Positions 1-6,062 of a stretch of 6,204 nucleotides of DNA are shown piece after piece (the stretch's first letter is position 1; each line of letters opens with the position of its first letter). Made by a program: the position numbers and the translations under genes. Under the pieces are notes generated by a model. The model was not told the origin of the DNA. It saw only the letters and a list, made by a program, of their open reading frames with translations, and made no database searches. Source of the stretch: an uncultured Erysipelotrichaceae bacterium (GTDB lineage Bacteria > Bacillota_I > Bacilli_A > Erysipelotrichales > Erysipelotrichaceae); contig CAJUGR010000109.1 of assembly GCA_910586285.1 (NCBI GenBank), positions 1-6,204 of the forward strand. The letters run 5' to 3'.

Positions 1-131
1 TTATTAAATTTTAAATCATTTACTTTGATTATAAAAGTGTAAAAGATGGGTTATAACATACCATGCCTAAAAATCAGTTCTGATTTTCACTTACATTGTG
101 GAAGTAATCATTTTTTAATAATGATGAACCT
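1..131. other. AT-rich intergenic stretch, no gene seen
   Basis: No frame here looks coding on either strand. Two small AT-rich inverted repeats are visible: AAAATCAG/CTGATTTT at 70-87 (2-nt centre) and ATCATT/AATGAT at 107-125 (7-nt spacer). On the minus strand a TATAAT at 33-28 could be the -10 of a leftward gene outside the window, but I find no good -35. The stretch separates the terminator at 132-166 from whatever lies to the left. Confidence 0.4.
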
Positions 132-166
132 AAAAAGAGGCAACATCTGTTAAAGGATGTTGCCTC
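132..166 (-). terminator. Rho-independent terminator of the SASP-like gene
   Basis: Read on the minus strand, a perfect 11-bp stem (GAGGCAACATC, bases 166-156, pairing with GATGTTGCCTC, bases 147-137) closes an 8-nt loop. TTTTT follows at 136-132. The stem begins 52 nt after the stop codon of the small Q/N-rich gene. The plus-strand side lacks a T tract, so the orientation is clear. Confidence 0.9.
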
Positions 167-218
167 GTTATGAAGCATTTGAATTTAAATCTTATATTAC
201 CGTATCAAAGGAATGATC

Positions 219-530
219 TTAACGGAAGTTATTGCGATTGTTCTGTTGATTGTGCTGGTTGCGATTTTGTTGCGATTGGGAATTCAAACGCTGTTCATTC
301 TGTTGGTTATTTTGATTCAGCGAAGAAAACTCATTACGGTTCTGTTGATTCTGACGCTGATTCTGTTGAGAGGAATCATTCTTGAAATCACGAGATTGAT
401 TTTCCCGCTGATATTCACTGCGATGCTGTTTCTTTCCACTTTCTACATCGGCGCCCAGTTCAATACCCATTTCGTATTGATATAAATCCTGTTCTACCTG
501 TTTTTCGTTATACTGTTTTTTTCTTTCCAT
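219..530 (-). CDS. Small Q/N-rich protein, candidate small acid-soluble spore protein (hybrid alpha/beta and gamma features)
   Basis: This is a 103-residue hydrophilic protein with no cysteine and no membrane segment. Residues 20-27 read EMGIELGAD-like (GIELGAD at 22-28), which resembles the EFGVNLGAD motif of alpha/beta-type SASPs that coat forespore DNA. The following conserved GSVGGEITKRL block of that family is absent. From about residue 50 the protein is dominated by Q and N with scattered R, as in gamma-type SASPs. NEFSS at 66-70 recalls their EFAS cleavage site for the germination protease GPR. Q plus N is about 41% of all residues and net charge is near +2. I chose Met at 530 because GAGGTGAT (542-535) precedes it at ideal spacing. 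The ATG at 605 lies in the loop of the upstream thiI terminator and upstream of the likely promoter. The gene is monocistronic, with its own SigG-like promoter and terminator. As I recall, sspA follows thiI in B. subtilis, so position supports the call. The gene is solid; the SASP function is an inference, and a spore-coat or other low-complexity protein is the alternative. Confidence 0.72.
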   Translation of the reverse strand: MERKKQYNEKQVEQDLYQYEMGIELGADVESGKKQHRSEYQRENQSRDFKNDSSQQNQRQNQQNRNEFSSLNQNNQQNEQRLNSQSQQNRNQHNQQNNRNNFR

Positions 531-534
531 TTTT

Positions 535-542
535 ATCACCTC
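535..542 (-). promoter_or_regulatory. Shine-Dalgarno that fixes the start of the SASP-like gene
   Basis: GAGGTGAT on the minus strand is followed by AAAA and then ATG (530-528). It is a near-perfect complement of the 16S 3' end. It decides for a 103-residue product over the 128-residue reading that starts at 605. Confidence 0.8.
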
Positions 543-547
543 AACAT

Positions 548-577
548 TAGTATGACTGCTTTTACATCGGTTATACC
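548..577 (-). promoter_or_regulatory. Candidate SigG (forespore) promoter of the SASP-like gene
   Basis: On the minus strand, CATACTA (554-548) matches the SigG -10 pattern. GGTATA (577-572), containing GTATA, fits the relaxed SigG -35, with a 17-nt spacer. The site lies between the thiI terminator and the SD, as expected for an independent forespore-expressed gene. There is no SigA-type TTGACA/TATAAT pair here. Caveat: a start 6-7 nt past the -10 falls at about 542-541, so the SD would sit at the very 5' end of the mRNA. Confidence 0.55.
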
Positions 578-585
578 CTGATGAC

Positions 586-619
586 AAAAAATAAAGCACC
601 GTCATTTCTCACAGTGCTT
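586..619 (-). terminator. Rho-independent terminator of the ezrA-desulfurase-thiI operon
   Basis: On the minus strand AAGCACTGT (619-611) pairs with ACGGTGCTT (602-594). This gives 9 bp including one T-G wobble, with an 8-nt loop. TATTTTTT follows at 593-586. The stem starts 39 nt after the thiI stop codon and ends just before the SigG-like promoter, separating the operon from the small gene downstream. Confidence 0.8.
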
Positions 620-658
620 CATAATTTTTGTTTGTGATAAGATCGATTTATCAAGTGA

Positions 659-1876
659 TCAGAAGTATTCTTCGTCCTCCTCTGTTTTCGCAATCGGATC
701 GATCTCCATAGTTGTAATGCCCTGCAGGCACTGATCCAGCAATGATTCATAATCAAATCGCTGTTCCATTTTCTCTGCTTTGTCAATGGCTGGCTTGGTA
801 ACTGGATTTTTGGGAGTGAAAATCGTGCAACAGTCTTCAAAAGGAAGAATGCTGGTTTCATACGTGCCGAGTTTCTTTGCCAATGTGATAATCTCCAATT
901 TATCCATCGCAGCGACCGGACGAATCACCGGCATTTGGATAACCGAATTGATTACCGCCATGCTTTCCAGTGTTTGGGAAGCCACTTGACCGATGCTTTC
1001 GCCGTTGACAATGGCCAATGCCCCCTGTTGCTTCGCTAAGCGTTCGGCAATGCGATACATCATGCGCCGCATAATGGTGATGGCATAAGATTCGTCACAA
1101 TGCTCATAAATCGCCAATTGTAAATCGGTAAACGGTACGATGTGTATACGAATATGTCCTTGATAACCAGAAACCATTCGAGCTAATTCCAACACCTTTT
1201 CCTGTGCGCGGGCAGAAGTATAGGGCGGAGAAGCATAGTGAACACATTCTATCGCAACACCGCGCTTCATCGTCAAATAGGCAGCCACAGGCGAATCGAT
1301 GCCACCGCTTAGCATCACCATGGCTTTCCCTCCGACACCCACCGGATAACCGCCGCTACCGGCAATACGCCCCTTCATCAAATAGGTATCAGTTTCATGT
1401 ATTTCAATTTGCAGGCGCAACTGCGGATGCTTGACATCCACCTTCATTGACGTTGCTTTTAAAATGGCACCGGCAACCGCTCGATTGACTTCATCAGATA
1501 TCATTGGGAAACGCTTATCACTGCGCCGTGTATCAATTTTAAAGGTTTGTGCATCATCTTCCATCGCTACCCTTTTGCCCATAGCGACAATATCCTCAAT
1601 CTGCGAAGGAACGCGAATAGCCAATGAAAAGGAACTGATGCCAAACACATTTTTTAAAACATTCGCGACCGCTTCGCCATCCTCACCGTTTAAGAGGATA
1701 TACATGCGATCATGCGTTCGTTCATACGTCAGCTTTTGATACGGACTGAGTGCATTTTTCACATTGGTATACAATCGTTTAATAAAATCCTTTTTATTCT
1801 TACCCTTGGTGGATAATTCTCCGAAACGCACCAAGATATGATTATAAACAATCGGTTCATTTGGTTCGATAGTCAT
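659..1876 (-). CDS. thiI: tRNA 4-thiouridine synthase / sulfurtransferase ThiI
   Basis: The product uses ATP to adenylate U8 of certain tRNAs and replaces the oxygen with sulfur received as persulfide from a cysteine desulfurase, giving s4U. In many bacteria ThiI also supports thiazole formation for thiamine. It is 405 residues, close to the ~400 of the short Firmicute form, and lacks the C-terminal rhodanese domain of the E. coli protein. In order there is an N-terminal ferredoxin-like region with HILVRFGELSTKGKN near residue 13, a THUMP RNA-binding region to about 170, then the PP-loop ATP pyrophosphatase domain with SGGIDS at 190-195. The PFEDCCTIFTPKNP segment near 345-358 carries C349/C350, one of which should match the catalytic acceptor Cys344 of E. 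coli. The start at 1876 has an AGGAG SD (1888-1884) lying inside the preceding desulfurase gene. The two genes overlap by 20 nt, which suggests coupled translation with the sulfur donor. The tail is acidic (TEEDEEYF). Confidence 0.96.
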   Translation of the reverse strand: MTIEPNEPIVYNHILVRFGELSTKGKNKKDFIKRLYTNVKNALSPYQKLTYERTHDRMYILLNGEDGEAVANVLKNVFGISSFSLAIRVPSQIEDIVAMGKRVAMEDDAQTFKIDTRRSDKRFPMISDEVNRAVAGAILKATSMKVDVKHPQLRLQIEIHETDTYLMKGRIAGSGGYPVGVGGKAMVMLSGGIDSPVAAYLTMKRGVAIECVHYASPPYTSARAQEKVLELARMVSGYQGHIRIHIVPFTDLQLAIYEHCDESYAITIMRRMMYRIAERLAKQQGALAIVNGESIGQVASQTLESMAVINSVIQMPVIRPVAAMDKLEIITLAKKLGTYETSILPFEDCCTIFTPKNPVTKPAIDKAEKMEQRFDYESLLDQCLQGITTMEIDPIAKTEEDEEYF

Positions 1877-2987
1877 GATTGATCTCCTTTAATGCCGTTA
1901 TCAAGGCATCCACCTCTTCCGGCTTTGTCAAATGGGATAACGAAATACGAATCGAATGAGTCGCAGCGATTTCTCCCAATCCCATAGCGGCAATTACATA
2001 AGAGTGTGCCTTGCTTTTTGATGAACATGTACTTTTGGCAGAAACGGCAAAACCTCGTTCATTTAATGCATTTAACATCACTTCGCTGCCCACCTTCATA
2101 AATGCGACATTAATGATATGTGGGACACAATTTTTATTCGATTGGATCTGTACGTCCGGCAATTCACTTAATTCTGCGCATAAGCAATCATGTAGTTGCT
2201 GGACATACTGATTATGTAGCGTTTGCTCACTTAAGGCAAGTCGTAAGGTTTTGGCAAAGACAGTATTTACCGGCGCATTTGCGGTGCCACCGCGTAACCC
2301 CTGTTCCTGTTGTCCGCCGTTAATTAACGCTAATAAGTTTATATTGCGCTTTTTATATAACAATGCACTGCCCTTCAAGCCATAAATCTTATGCGCGCTG
2401 AATGTTGCCATATCAATATCAGAAAGCGGGATCGACAGTTTACCCAACGCCTGAACACAGTCGACATGAAATACCGCACGGCTCTGCTCATGAATTATCG
2501 CCGCAATCTCTTCAATCGGATTAATTGCCCCAGTTTCGTTATTGACATACATTGTACTAACCAAAATCGTTTCAGCACATAATGCTTGCCGTAAGGCGTT
2601 CATATCCACGCTGCCATCACGATTCACCGGTAAATAAGTCACGCGAAATCCAAACTCCTGTTCCAGCTGTTCCATCGCGTGCACCACACTGGAATGTTCC
2701 ACACGCGTCGTGATGATATGATTTCCACGTTGACGATGGGCCAGCGCAAATCCTTTGATTGCCAAGCTGTTGGCCTCACTGGCACAAGAAGTAAATAACA
2801 ATTCTTCTGCCGAAACAGACAAAAGCTGTGCAGTCTGTGCACGGCTTTTTTCCATCAATCGTTGACTTTTCCGTCCATCATTATGCAGGGAATCCGCATT
2901 GGCATAATGATTTTGCAGCACTTTGATATAAGCATTCAACACTTCTTCATGAACCGGAGTCGTGGAAGCATAATCAAAATAAATCAT
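1857..2987 (-). CDS. iscS: PLP-dependent cysteine desulfurase, NifZ/IscS type, probable sulfur donor to ThiI
   Basis: The enzyme converts L-cysteine to alanine and holds the sulfur as an enzyme persulfide for transfer to a partner. It has 376 residues, normal for class I NifS/IscS-like enzymes. Visible features are YFDYASTTP at the N-terminus, EHSSV with the PLP-stacking H98, HVDCVQALGK with D176 and Q179, the Schiff-base lysine K200 in SAHKIYG, RGGTAN at 232-237, the catalytic C321 in KSTCSS, and R347 in SIRISL, which should bind the substrate carboxylate. In B. subtilis the desulfurase next to thiI (NifZ) is dedicated to ThiI, so the same pairing is inferred; I see no iscU or other Fe-S gene. 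The start lies 3 nt after the ezrA stop, with an imperfect SD (AGGCGGTG, 3001-2994) inside the end of ezrA. Its 3' end overlaps thiI by 20 nt. NifZ-like is the better functional name, but the sequence alone cannot exclude a more general IscS role. Confidence 0.95.
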   Translation of the reverse strand: MIYFDYASTTPVHEEVLNAYIKVLQNHYANADSLHNDGRKSQRLMEKSRAQTAQLLSVSAEELLFTSCASEANSLAIKGFALAHRQRGNHIITTRVEHSSVVHAMEQLEQEFGFRVTYLPVNRDGSVDMNALRQALCAETILVSTMYVNNETGAINPIEEIAAIIHEQSRAVFHVDCVQALGKLSIPLSDIDMATFSAHKIYGLKGSALLYKKRNINLLALINGGQQEQGLRGGTANAPVNTVFAKTLRLALSEQTLHNQYVQQLHDCLCAELSELPDVQIQSNKNCVPHIINVAFMKVGSEVMLNALNERGFAVSAKSTCSSKSKAHSYVIAAMGLGEIAATHSIRISLSHLTKPEEVDALITALKEINHDYRTK

Positions 2988-2990
2988 AGG

Positions 2991-4745
2991 TTACACCGCC
3001 TGATTCATAATACCCGGATCTTTTTTACTGATTAAATTCTCATAAGCACCCGGATGCATTTTTTCAATTGCCTGAATTCCGATTTTCAATGCCTTGGTAT
3101 ACTGACCGTTTCTGAAACACAACTCACAGCGTGTCAATTCAGAATCAATTTCCGGATAGCTGGAACGATAACGGTTTCCGAAAACAATTGTATTTTCCAC
3201 CATGATGGCCATTCCCACCAAATTATTTACACTGTTGTAAAGCGTATAAATATAATCAATAGCCGAACGTAATTCTGTGTTTAAGCGTTTCACATCCAAT
3301 GGCGTATTATCCAAAATTACAGAAATATCTTTGATCATCATCTTAGCCTTATGCAGATCATCTTCATATTTTTGTGAAACACTCGGCAAACGATGCTTCA
3401 TCATTTTTACCCGAATTTCATTGACAATCAGCTGCAGCTTCACCAGTTGTTTCTTCGCCCGTTCCTCATCGCTGCATGCCGTTTCCAGTTTTACCTTCAT
3501 CTTGGCAACTTCATCGACAAATACGGTATTGCTTTGATCCAATTCCTGATAAGAAATGAGAATTGTTGTATAAGGAACTGATTTTTCCAAAATGATTTTT
3601 TCCAACTTACGCTTCATATCATTTAACACGCTGAGTCGTTCATTGGTCTCTTCCAATTTATCCGTCCAGTTTTCAAAACCAAATCGCTCATAAACGCGAT
3701 CATACAGCTTTTTGATCGCTTCTACATCCTGATTGACGGTTCGTACGCTGTCAAAGAGAATATCCACATTTTTGGTAACCTCTTCGTAAGCTTTTTCCTC
3801 TTTATCGATCTGTTCCTGCAGCTGTCCAAGTCGCTTTTCACATTCGTTCAAATCGTCTTCAACATTCTCCACTTGCCCATTACGCAATTTATTCAAATCC
3901 TCTTTTAACATATCGGAAATGACTTCCAGATTTTTCTTAATTTCCAAATGTTCCAGATAGATTCCTTTATTTTTACATTGAGCATAATTATACCCAACCT
4001 CATCAATAGCACGAGGCAATACGCCTTTGGCTCGCTCATAGAGACCGGGCAACACTTGTAATAATTCTTCCAAGCGATGAATCGTTGCCAATATTTCATC
4101 CTGTTGATCGGCCGCTTTGTTAAACTCCGAGGCAAACATCCACTCTTCAAATAATGAGAACATCTTTTCGATCGCATTGATCTCATGTTCTAAATACTCA
4201 TTTGCTTGATGAAACGCCGTACGATTATCGGCAATTTTCTTTTTTACTCCGCGGAATTCCTCCTTCAGCTTATTAATTTGTTCACGCTGTTCATTTTCTT
4301 TTTCCAATACTTCATCTAATGTTTCATTCACACGCTTCGCATTATCCTCACACTGATTGAGCATGGTCACCAAAGATGTCATTTTGCGATTGGCTGCTTT
4401 GGTCTTGCGAATATAAACCAGATCATCGATTTCGGCCAACAAAACACTGCACTCCTTCAATCGTTCCTGTACCATATCAAAATCATTTTTGCATCCCTCC
4501 ACCTGCTGCGCCATTTCCTGATTCACACGGGATAGGGCAACAGCTTTATTTAATTTAAAGGCCAAGGGGATACTTTTCAACGAATTATATTTCAGTTCCA
4601 ACTCATCCAATTCCTTTTTGGCTTTCTTTTGGCGCAACATCATCATCACTAAGGTCAAAATCACTAACAATACCACGCCGATCGCAATATATACCAATAC
4701 CTCTGCGGTAACGATATTTTTTATATTTGTTATAAATTCTTCCAT
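2991..4745 (-). CDS. ezrA: Septation ring formation regulator EzrA
   Basis: EzrA is a membrane-anchored, spectrin-like rod that binds FtsZ, blocks extra Z-rings away from mid-cell and takes part in divisome function in Firmicutes. The protein is 584 residues, slightly longer than the ~562 of B. subtilis. A single transmembrane helix spans about residues 16-37, followed at once by RQKKAKK, so the bulk should be cytoplasmic. The TM starts later than in B. subtilis EzrA, where it begins almost at residue 1. From about 40 to 520 the sequence is almost all heptad-rich, charged coiled coil. Near the C-terminus, GNRYRSS at 523-529 and RNGQY at 545-549 correspond to the conserved QNR patch that localises EzrA to mid-cell. 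The ATG at 4745 has a GAGGTG SD (4756-4751) 5 nt upstream. It is the first gene of the leftward operon and is divergent from rpsD. Family identity is clear; regulation beyond its SigA-type promoter is not visible. Confidence 0.95.
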   Translation of the reverse strand: MEEFITNIKNIVTAEVLVYIAIGVVLLVILTLVMMMLRQKKAKKELDELELKYNSLKSIPLAFKLNKAVALSRVNQEMAQQVEGCKNDFDMVQERLKECSVLLAEIDDLVYIRKTKAANRKMTSLVTMLNQCEDNAKRVNETLDEVLEKENEQREQINKLKEEFRGVKKKIADNRTAFHQANEYLEHEINAIEKMFSLFEEWMFASEFNKAADQQDEILATIHRLEELLQVLPGLYERAKGVLPRAIDEVGYNYAQCKNKGIYLEHLEIKKNLEVISDMLKEDLNKLRNGQVENVEDDLNECEKRLGQLQEQIDKEEKAYEEVTKNVDILFDSVRTVNQDVEAIKKLYDRVYERFGFENWTDKLEETNERLSVLNDMKRKLEKIILEKSVPYTTILISYQELDQSNTVFVDEVAKMKVKLETACSDEERAKKQLVKLQLIVNEIRVKMMKHRLPSVSQKYEDDLHKAKMMIKDISVILDNTPLDVKRLNTELRSAIDYIYTLYNSVNNLVGMAIMVENTIVFGNRYRSSYPEIDSELTRCELCFRNGQYTKALKIGIQAIEKMHPGAYENLISKKDPGIMNQAV

Positions 4746-4796
4746 AATTACACCTCGCTTAAAAATTGCATCATGAAATGAATTTCTCTATTTGTT

Positions 4797-4826
4797 ATTA
4801 TAGCATAATTTATAAGTGAATTCATT
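4797..4826 (-). promoter_or_regulatory. Probable SigA promoter of the ezrA operon (extended -10)
   Basis: On the minus strand TGC immediately precedes a perfect TATAAT (4802-4797), giving a TGnTATAAT extended -10. The -35 zone (about 4820-4826, ATGAAT/AATGAA) is poor, which extended -10 promoters tolerate. Transcription would start near 4790, leaving a leader of about 45 nt before the ezrA ATG. Confidence 0.65.
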
Positions 4827-4915
4827 AGGAACTTCAATAATTTCTACCGACGTGAAGCACATCCCCTTATATCTCATCCCCCACCGCGATCATAGAGCCC
4901 GAATTGCATTTTTCA
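4827..4915. other. Divergent intergenic spacer between the ezrA and rpsD promoters
   Basis: Nothing coding or clearly structured is seen. A 29-codon reading frame on the minus strand (4877-4788) overlaps the ezrA promoter, has no usable SD and is preceded by a stop, so I do not call it. The C-rich patch at 4863-4885 has no obvious function. Confidence 0.4.
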
Positions 4916-4944
4916 TTGACATTACACCGTTCTTCTGTTAAGAT
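4916..4944 (+). promoter_or_regulatory. SigA-type promoter of rpsD
   Basis: TTGACA (4916-4921) and TAAGAT (4939-4944) are separated by exactly 17 bp. A TGT just before the -10 gives an extended -10. This is the strongest promoter in the window, as expected for a ribosomal protein gene. The start should be near 4951. Confidence 0.88.
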
Positions 4945-4950
4945 ATATTG

Positions 4951-5131
4951 GCGTGAAAACGATAGCAGCCGGTAAAGTCATGCGAAACAATGCGTTAATG
5001 ACATACAAGCAGTATGGGACGATCAAGTAGCTTAGCTGAAAAGTGAGGGCGTCGTGAGCATTAACACAACGGATGATAATTTACCCCTGTTGTTGTCAAG
5101 AATCACCGACAAACAATAAGGAGGACATGTT
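4951..5131 (+). promoter_or_regulatory. Structured rpsD leader, candidate S4 autoregulatory mRNA element
   Basis: About 180 nt of untranslated leader precede rpsD. B. subtilis rpsD is known to be repressed by its own product through the leader, so the same role is inferred here. Visible pairings: a local hairpin GTCAT (4977-4981)/ATGAC (4998-5002); a perfect long-range 7-bp helix GTTAATG (4994-5000)/CATTAAC (5059-5065) that excludes the local hairpin; a nested GACG (5018-5021)/CGTC (5050-5053); and a hairpin 5090-5097/5108-5116 with one bulge, ending right before the SD. ACAAC (5066-5070) can instead pair with GTTGT (5089-5093), competing with that last hairpin. The alternatives suggest a conformational switch at the SD. 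Confidence 0.7.
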
Positions 5132-5734
5132 ATGTCAAGAATGACAGGCTCGACTTGGAAGATTTCCCGTCGTTTAGGATTCTCCATCCTGGAAAACGGC
5201 AAAGAACTTCAAAGACGGCAGTACGCACCCGGTCAACACGGACCGACGAAACGAGTAAAACTCACCAACTATGGACTGCAGTTACGCGAGAAGCAGAAAA
5301 TCCGCTTCATGTACGGCGTTAACGAACGTCAGTTTGCCAACACGTTTCAAAAAGCATCTCGTATGAAAGGTGTCACCGGCGACAATTTCTTATGCTTATT
5401 AGAAAGTCGCCTCGATAACATCGTTTATCGTATGGGAATTGCCCCAACGCGTAAAGCGGCACGTCAGTTAGTAAACCACGGACACATCTTGCTCAACGGC
5501 AAAAAATGTGATATCCCCAGTGCCCAGGTAAAAGTAGGCAGTACAATTGAAATAAAGGAGAAATCCAAAAACTTAAAGGTGATCAGCGAATCACTGGAAG
5601 CATCCTTGAATACACCGGCATTTGTCGACTTTGACAAGGACGCAAAAAAAGGTACTTACTTACGCTTACCGGAACGCAGCGAATTGAATCCGGAAGTCAA
5701 CGAGTTATTGGTCGTAGAATATTACAACCGTTAA
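5132..5734 (+). CDS. rpsD: Small-subunit ribosomal protein S4
   Basis: S4 binds the five-helix junction in the 5' domain of 16S rRNA and is one of the primary assembly proteins of the 30S subunit. It also helps form the mRNA entry site and influences decoding fidelity. The protein is 200 residues, exactly the usual Bacillus length, with the family opening TGSTWKISRRLGFSI, the YAPGQHGP segment at 31-38, YGVNERQF at 61-68 and the S4 RNA-binding domain at about 91-150 (SRLDNIVYRMG, then ARQLVNHGHILLNG). It ends with LPERSELNPEVNELLVVEYYNR-like family sequence. Only C88 and C126 are present, so this is the C-minus form without the N-terminal zinc site. The start is fixed by AAGGAGG (5118-5124) 7 nt upstream; an ATG at 5127 is out of frame. 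It is monocistronic, with its own promoter, leader and terminator, as in B. subtilis. Confidence 0.98.
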   Translation: MSRMTGSTWKISRRLGFSILENGKELQRRQYAPGQHGPTKRVKLTNYGLQLREKQKIRFMYGVNERQFANTFQKASRMKGVTGDNFLCLLESRLDNIVYRMGIAPTRKAARQLVNHGHILLNGKKCDIPSAQVKVGSTIEIKEKSKNLKVISESLEASLNTPAFVDFDKDAKKGTYLRLPERSELNPEVNELLVVEYYNR

Positions 5735-5735
5735 T

Positions 5736-5773
5736 CAAAAAAGCGATATGTTGCTCATGCATATCGTTTTTTT
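5736..5773 (+). terminator. Rho-independent terminator of rpsD
   Basis: CGATATG (5744-5750) pairs with CATATCG (5760-5766) around a 9-nt loop. Seven T residues follow at 5767-5773. The A-rich 5' flank can pair with the T tract and lengthen the stem. It begins directly after the rpsD stop codon. Confidence 0.9.
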
Positions 5774-5936
5774 ATATACATATCAATAAACATCCGCAGC
5801 CTAACTGATGGTTTTTACGTAATCGCCCCAAGGGACTCAATTTCAAGCTGAGCTTACCGGCGCAACAATTATGGTATTTGCAAGTCCATGTTGTGTGTGA
5901 TAAAGTATGTACGCCATTTATTGAACTATGATTCAT
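5772..5936 (-). pseudogene. tnpA: Broken IS200/IS605-family TnpA transposase remnant
   Basis: The intact protein would be the small Y1 (HUH) transposase that moves single-stranded IS200-type elements. Only the N-terminus remains: residues 1-22 from the ATG at 5936 include HTLSHTTWTCKYH, which matches the family opening SHTTWNCKYHIVFAPK. After the YH codons the frame breaks. Shifting by one base gives I-V-A-P (about 5869-5858), recovering part of IVFAP with a codon lost, and then stops. The HUH motif, the catalytic tyrosine and everything else are absent, and the rest of the open frame to 5772 has no family resemblance. An SD (AAAGGAGGTC, 5951-5942) is still in place. The copy cannot be active. 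Confidence 0.75.
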
Positions 5937-5944
5937 TTTTTGAC

Positions 5945-6001
5945 CTCCTTTTGATTTCCTTGTGCAGTTGTCGGACCGCATTATTAATTTATCAAAAGGA
6001 G
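5945..6001 (-). promoter_or_regulatory. Stem-loop sequestering the tnpA Shine-Dalgarno
   Basis: A perfect 11-bp inverted repeat, CTCCTTTTGAT (5945-5955 on the plus strand) and ATCAAAAGGAG (5991-6001), places the tnpA SD in a helix. Inside it a second 6-bp helix with one G-T wobble (5963-5968/5975-5980, 6-nt loop) extends the structure. In IS200 such a 5'-UTR hairpin keeps transposase translation very low. Its survival beside a broken gene is notable. Confidence 0.75.
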
Positions 6002-6037
6002 TTTTTATTTTAAAAACCTCACCGCTAAAGCTCTACC

Positions 6038-6062
6038 AAACCCCAAGACTATCTGGGGGTTT
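6038..6062 (-). repeat. Imperfect end hairpin of the IS200-type element
   Basis: AAACCCC (6038-6044) pairs with GGGGTTT (6056-6062). After one A/G mismatch, AGA (6046-6048) pairs with TCT (6052-6054) around a 3-nt loop. Subterminal imperfect palindromes of this size are the sites TnpA recognises in this family, and in IS200 the one at the 5' end also acts as a terminator against outside transcription. Confidence 0.55.

Noticed and set aside
28..33. Minus-strand TATAAT as a promoter for a gene to the left
   Set aside because: There is no TGn extension and no recognisable -35 at 16-18 bp in a very AT-rich stretch, so it is likely chance.
213..485. Plus-strand reading frame coding for a very hydrophobic, membrane-like 90-residue protein
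   Set aside because: It is the antisense of the Q/N-rich gene: CAA/AAC codons read backwards give Leu/Val/Ile. It has no SD or promoter, and the minus-strand gene has its own SD, promoter-like site and terminator.
531..605. N-terminal extension of the SASP-like gene to the ATG at 605
   Set aside because: That ATG lies in the loop of the thiI terminator and upstream of the SigG-like promoter, and has no SD. The ATG at 530 has an excellent SD.
4788..4877. 29-codon minus-strand frame between rpsD and ezrA
   Set aside because: It overlaps the extended -10 promoter of ezrA, its start lacks a properly spaced SD, and it resembles nothing I know.
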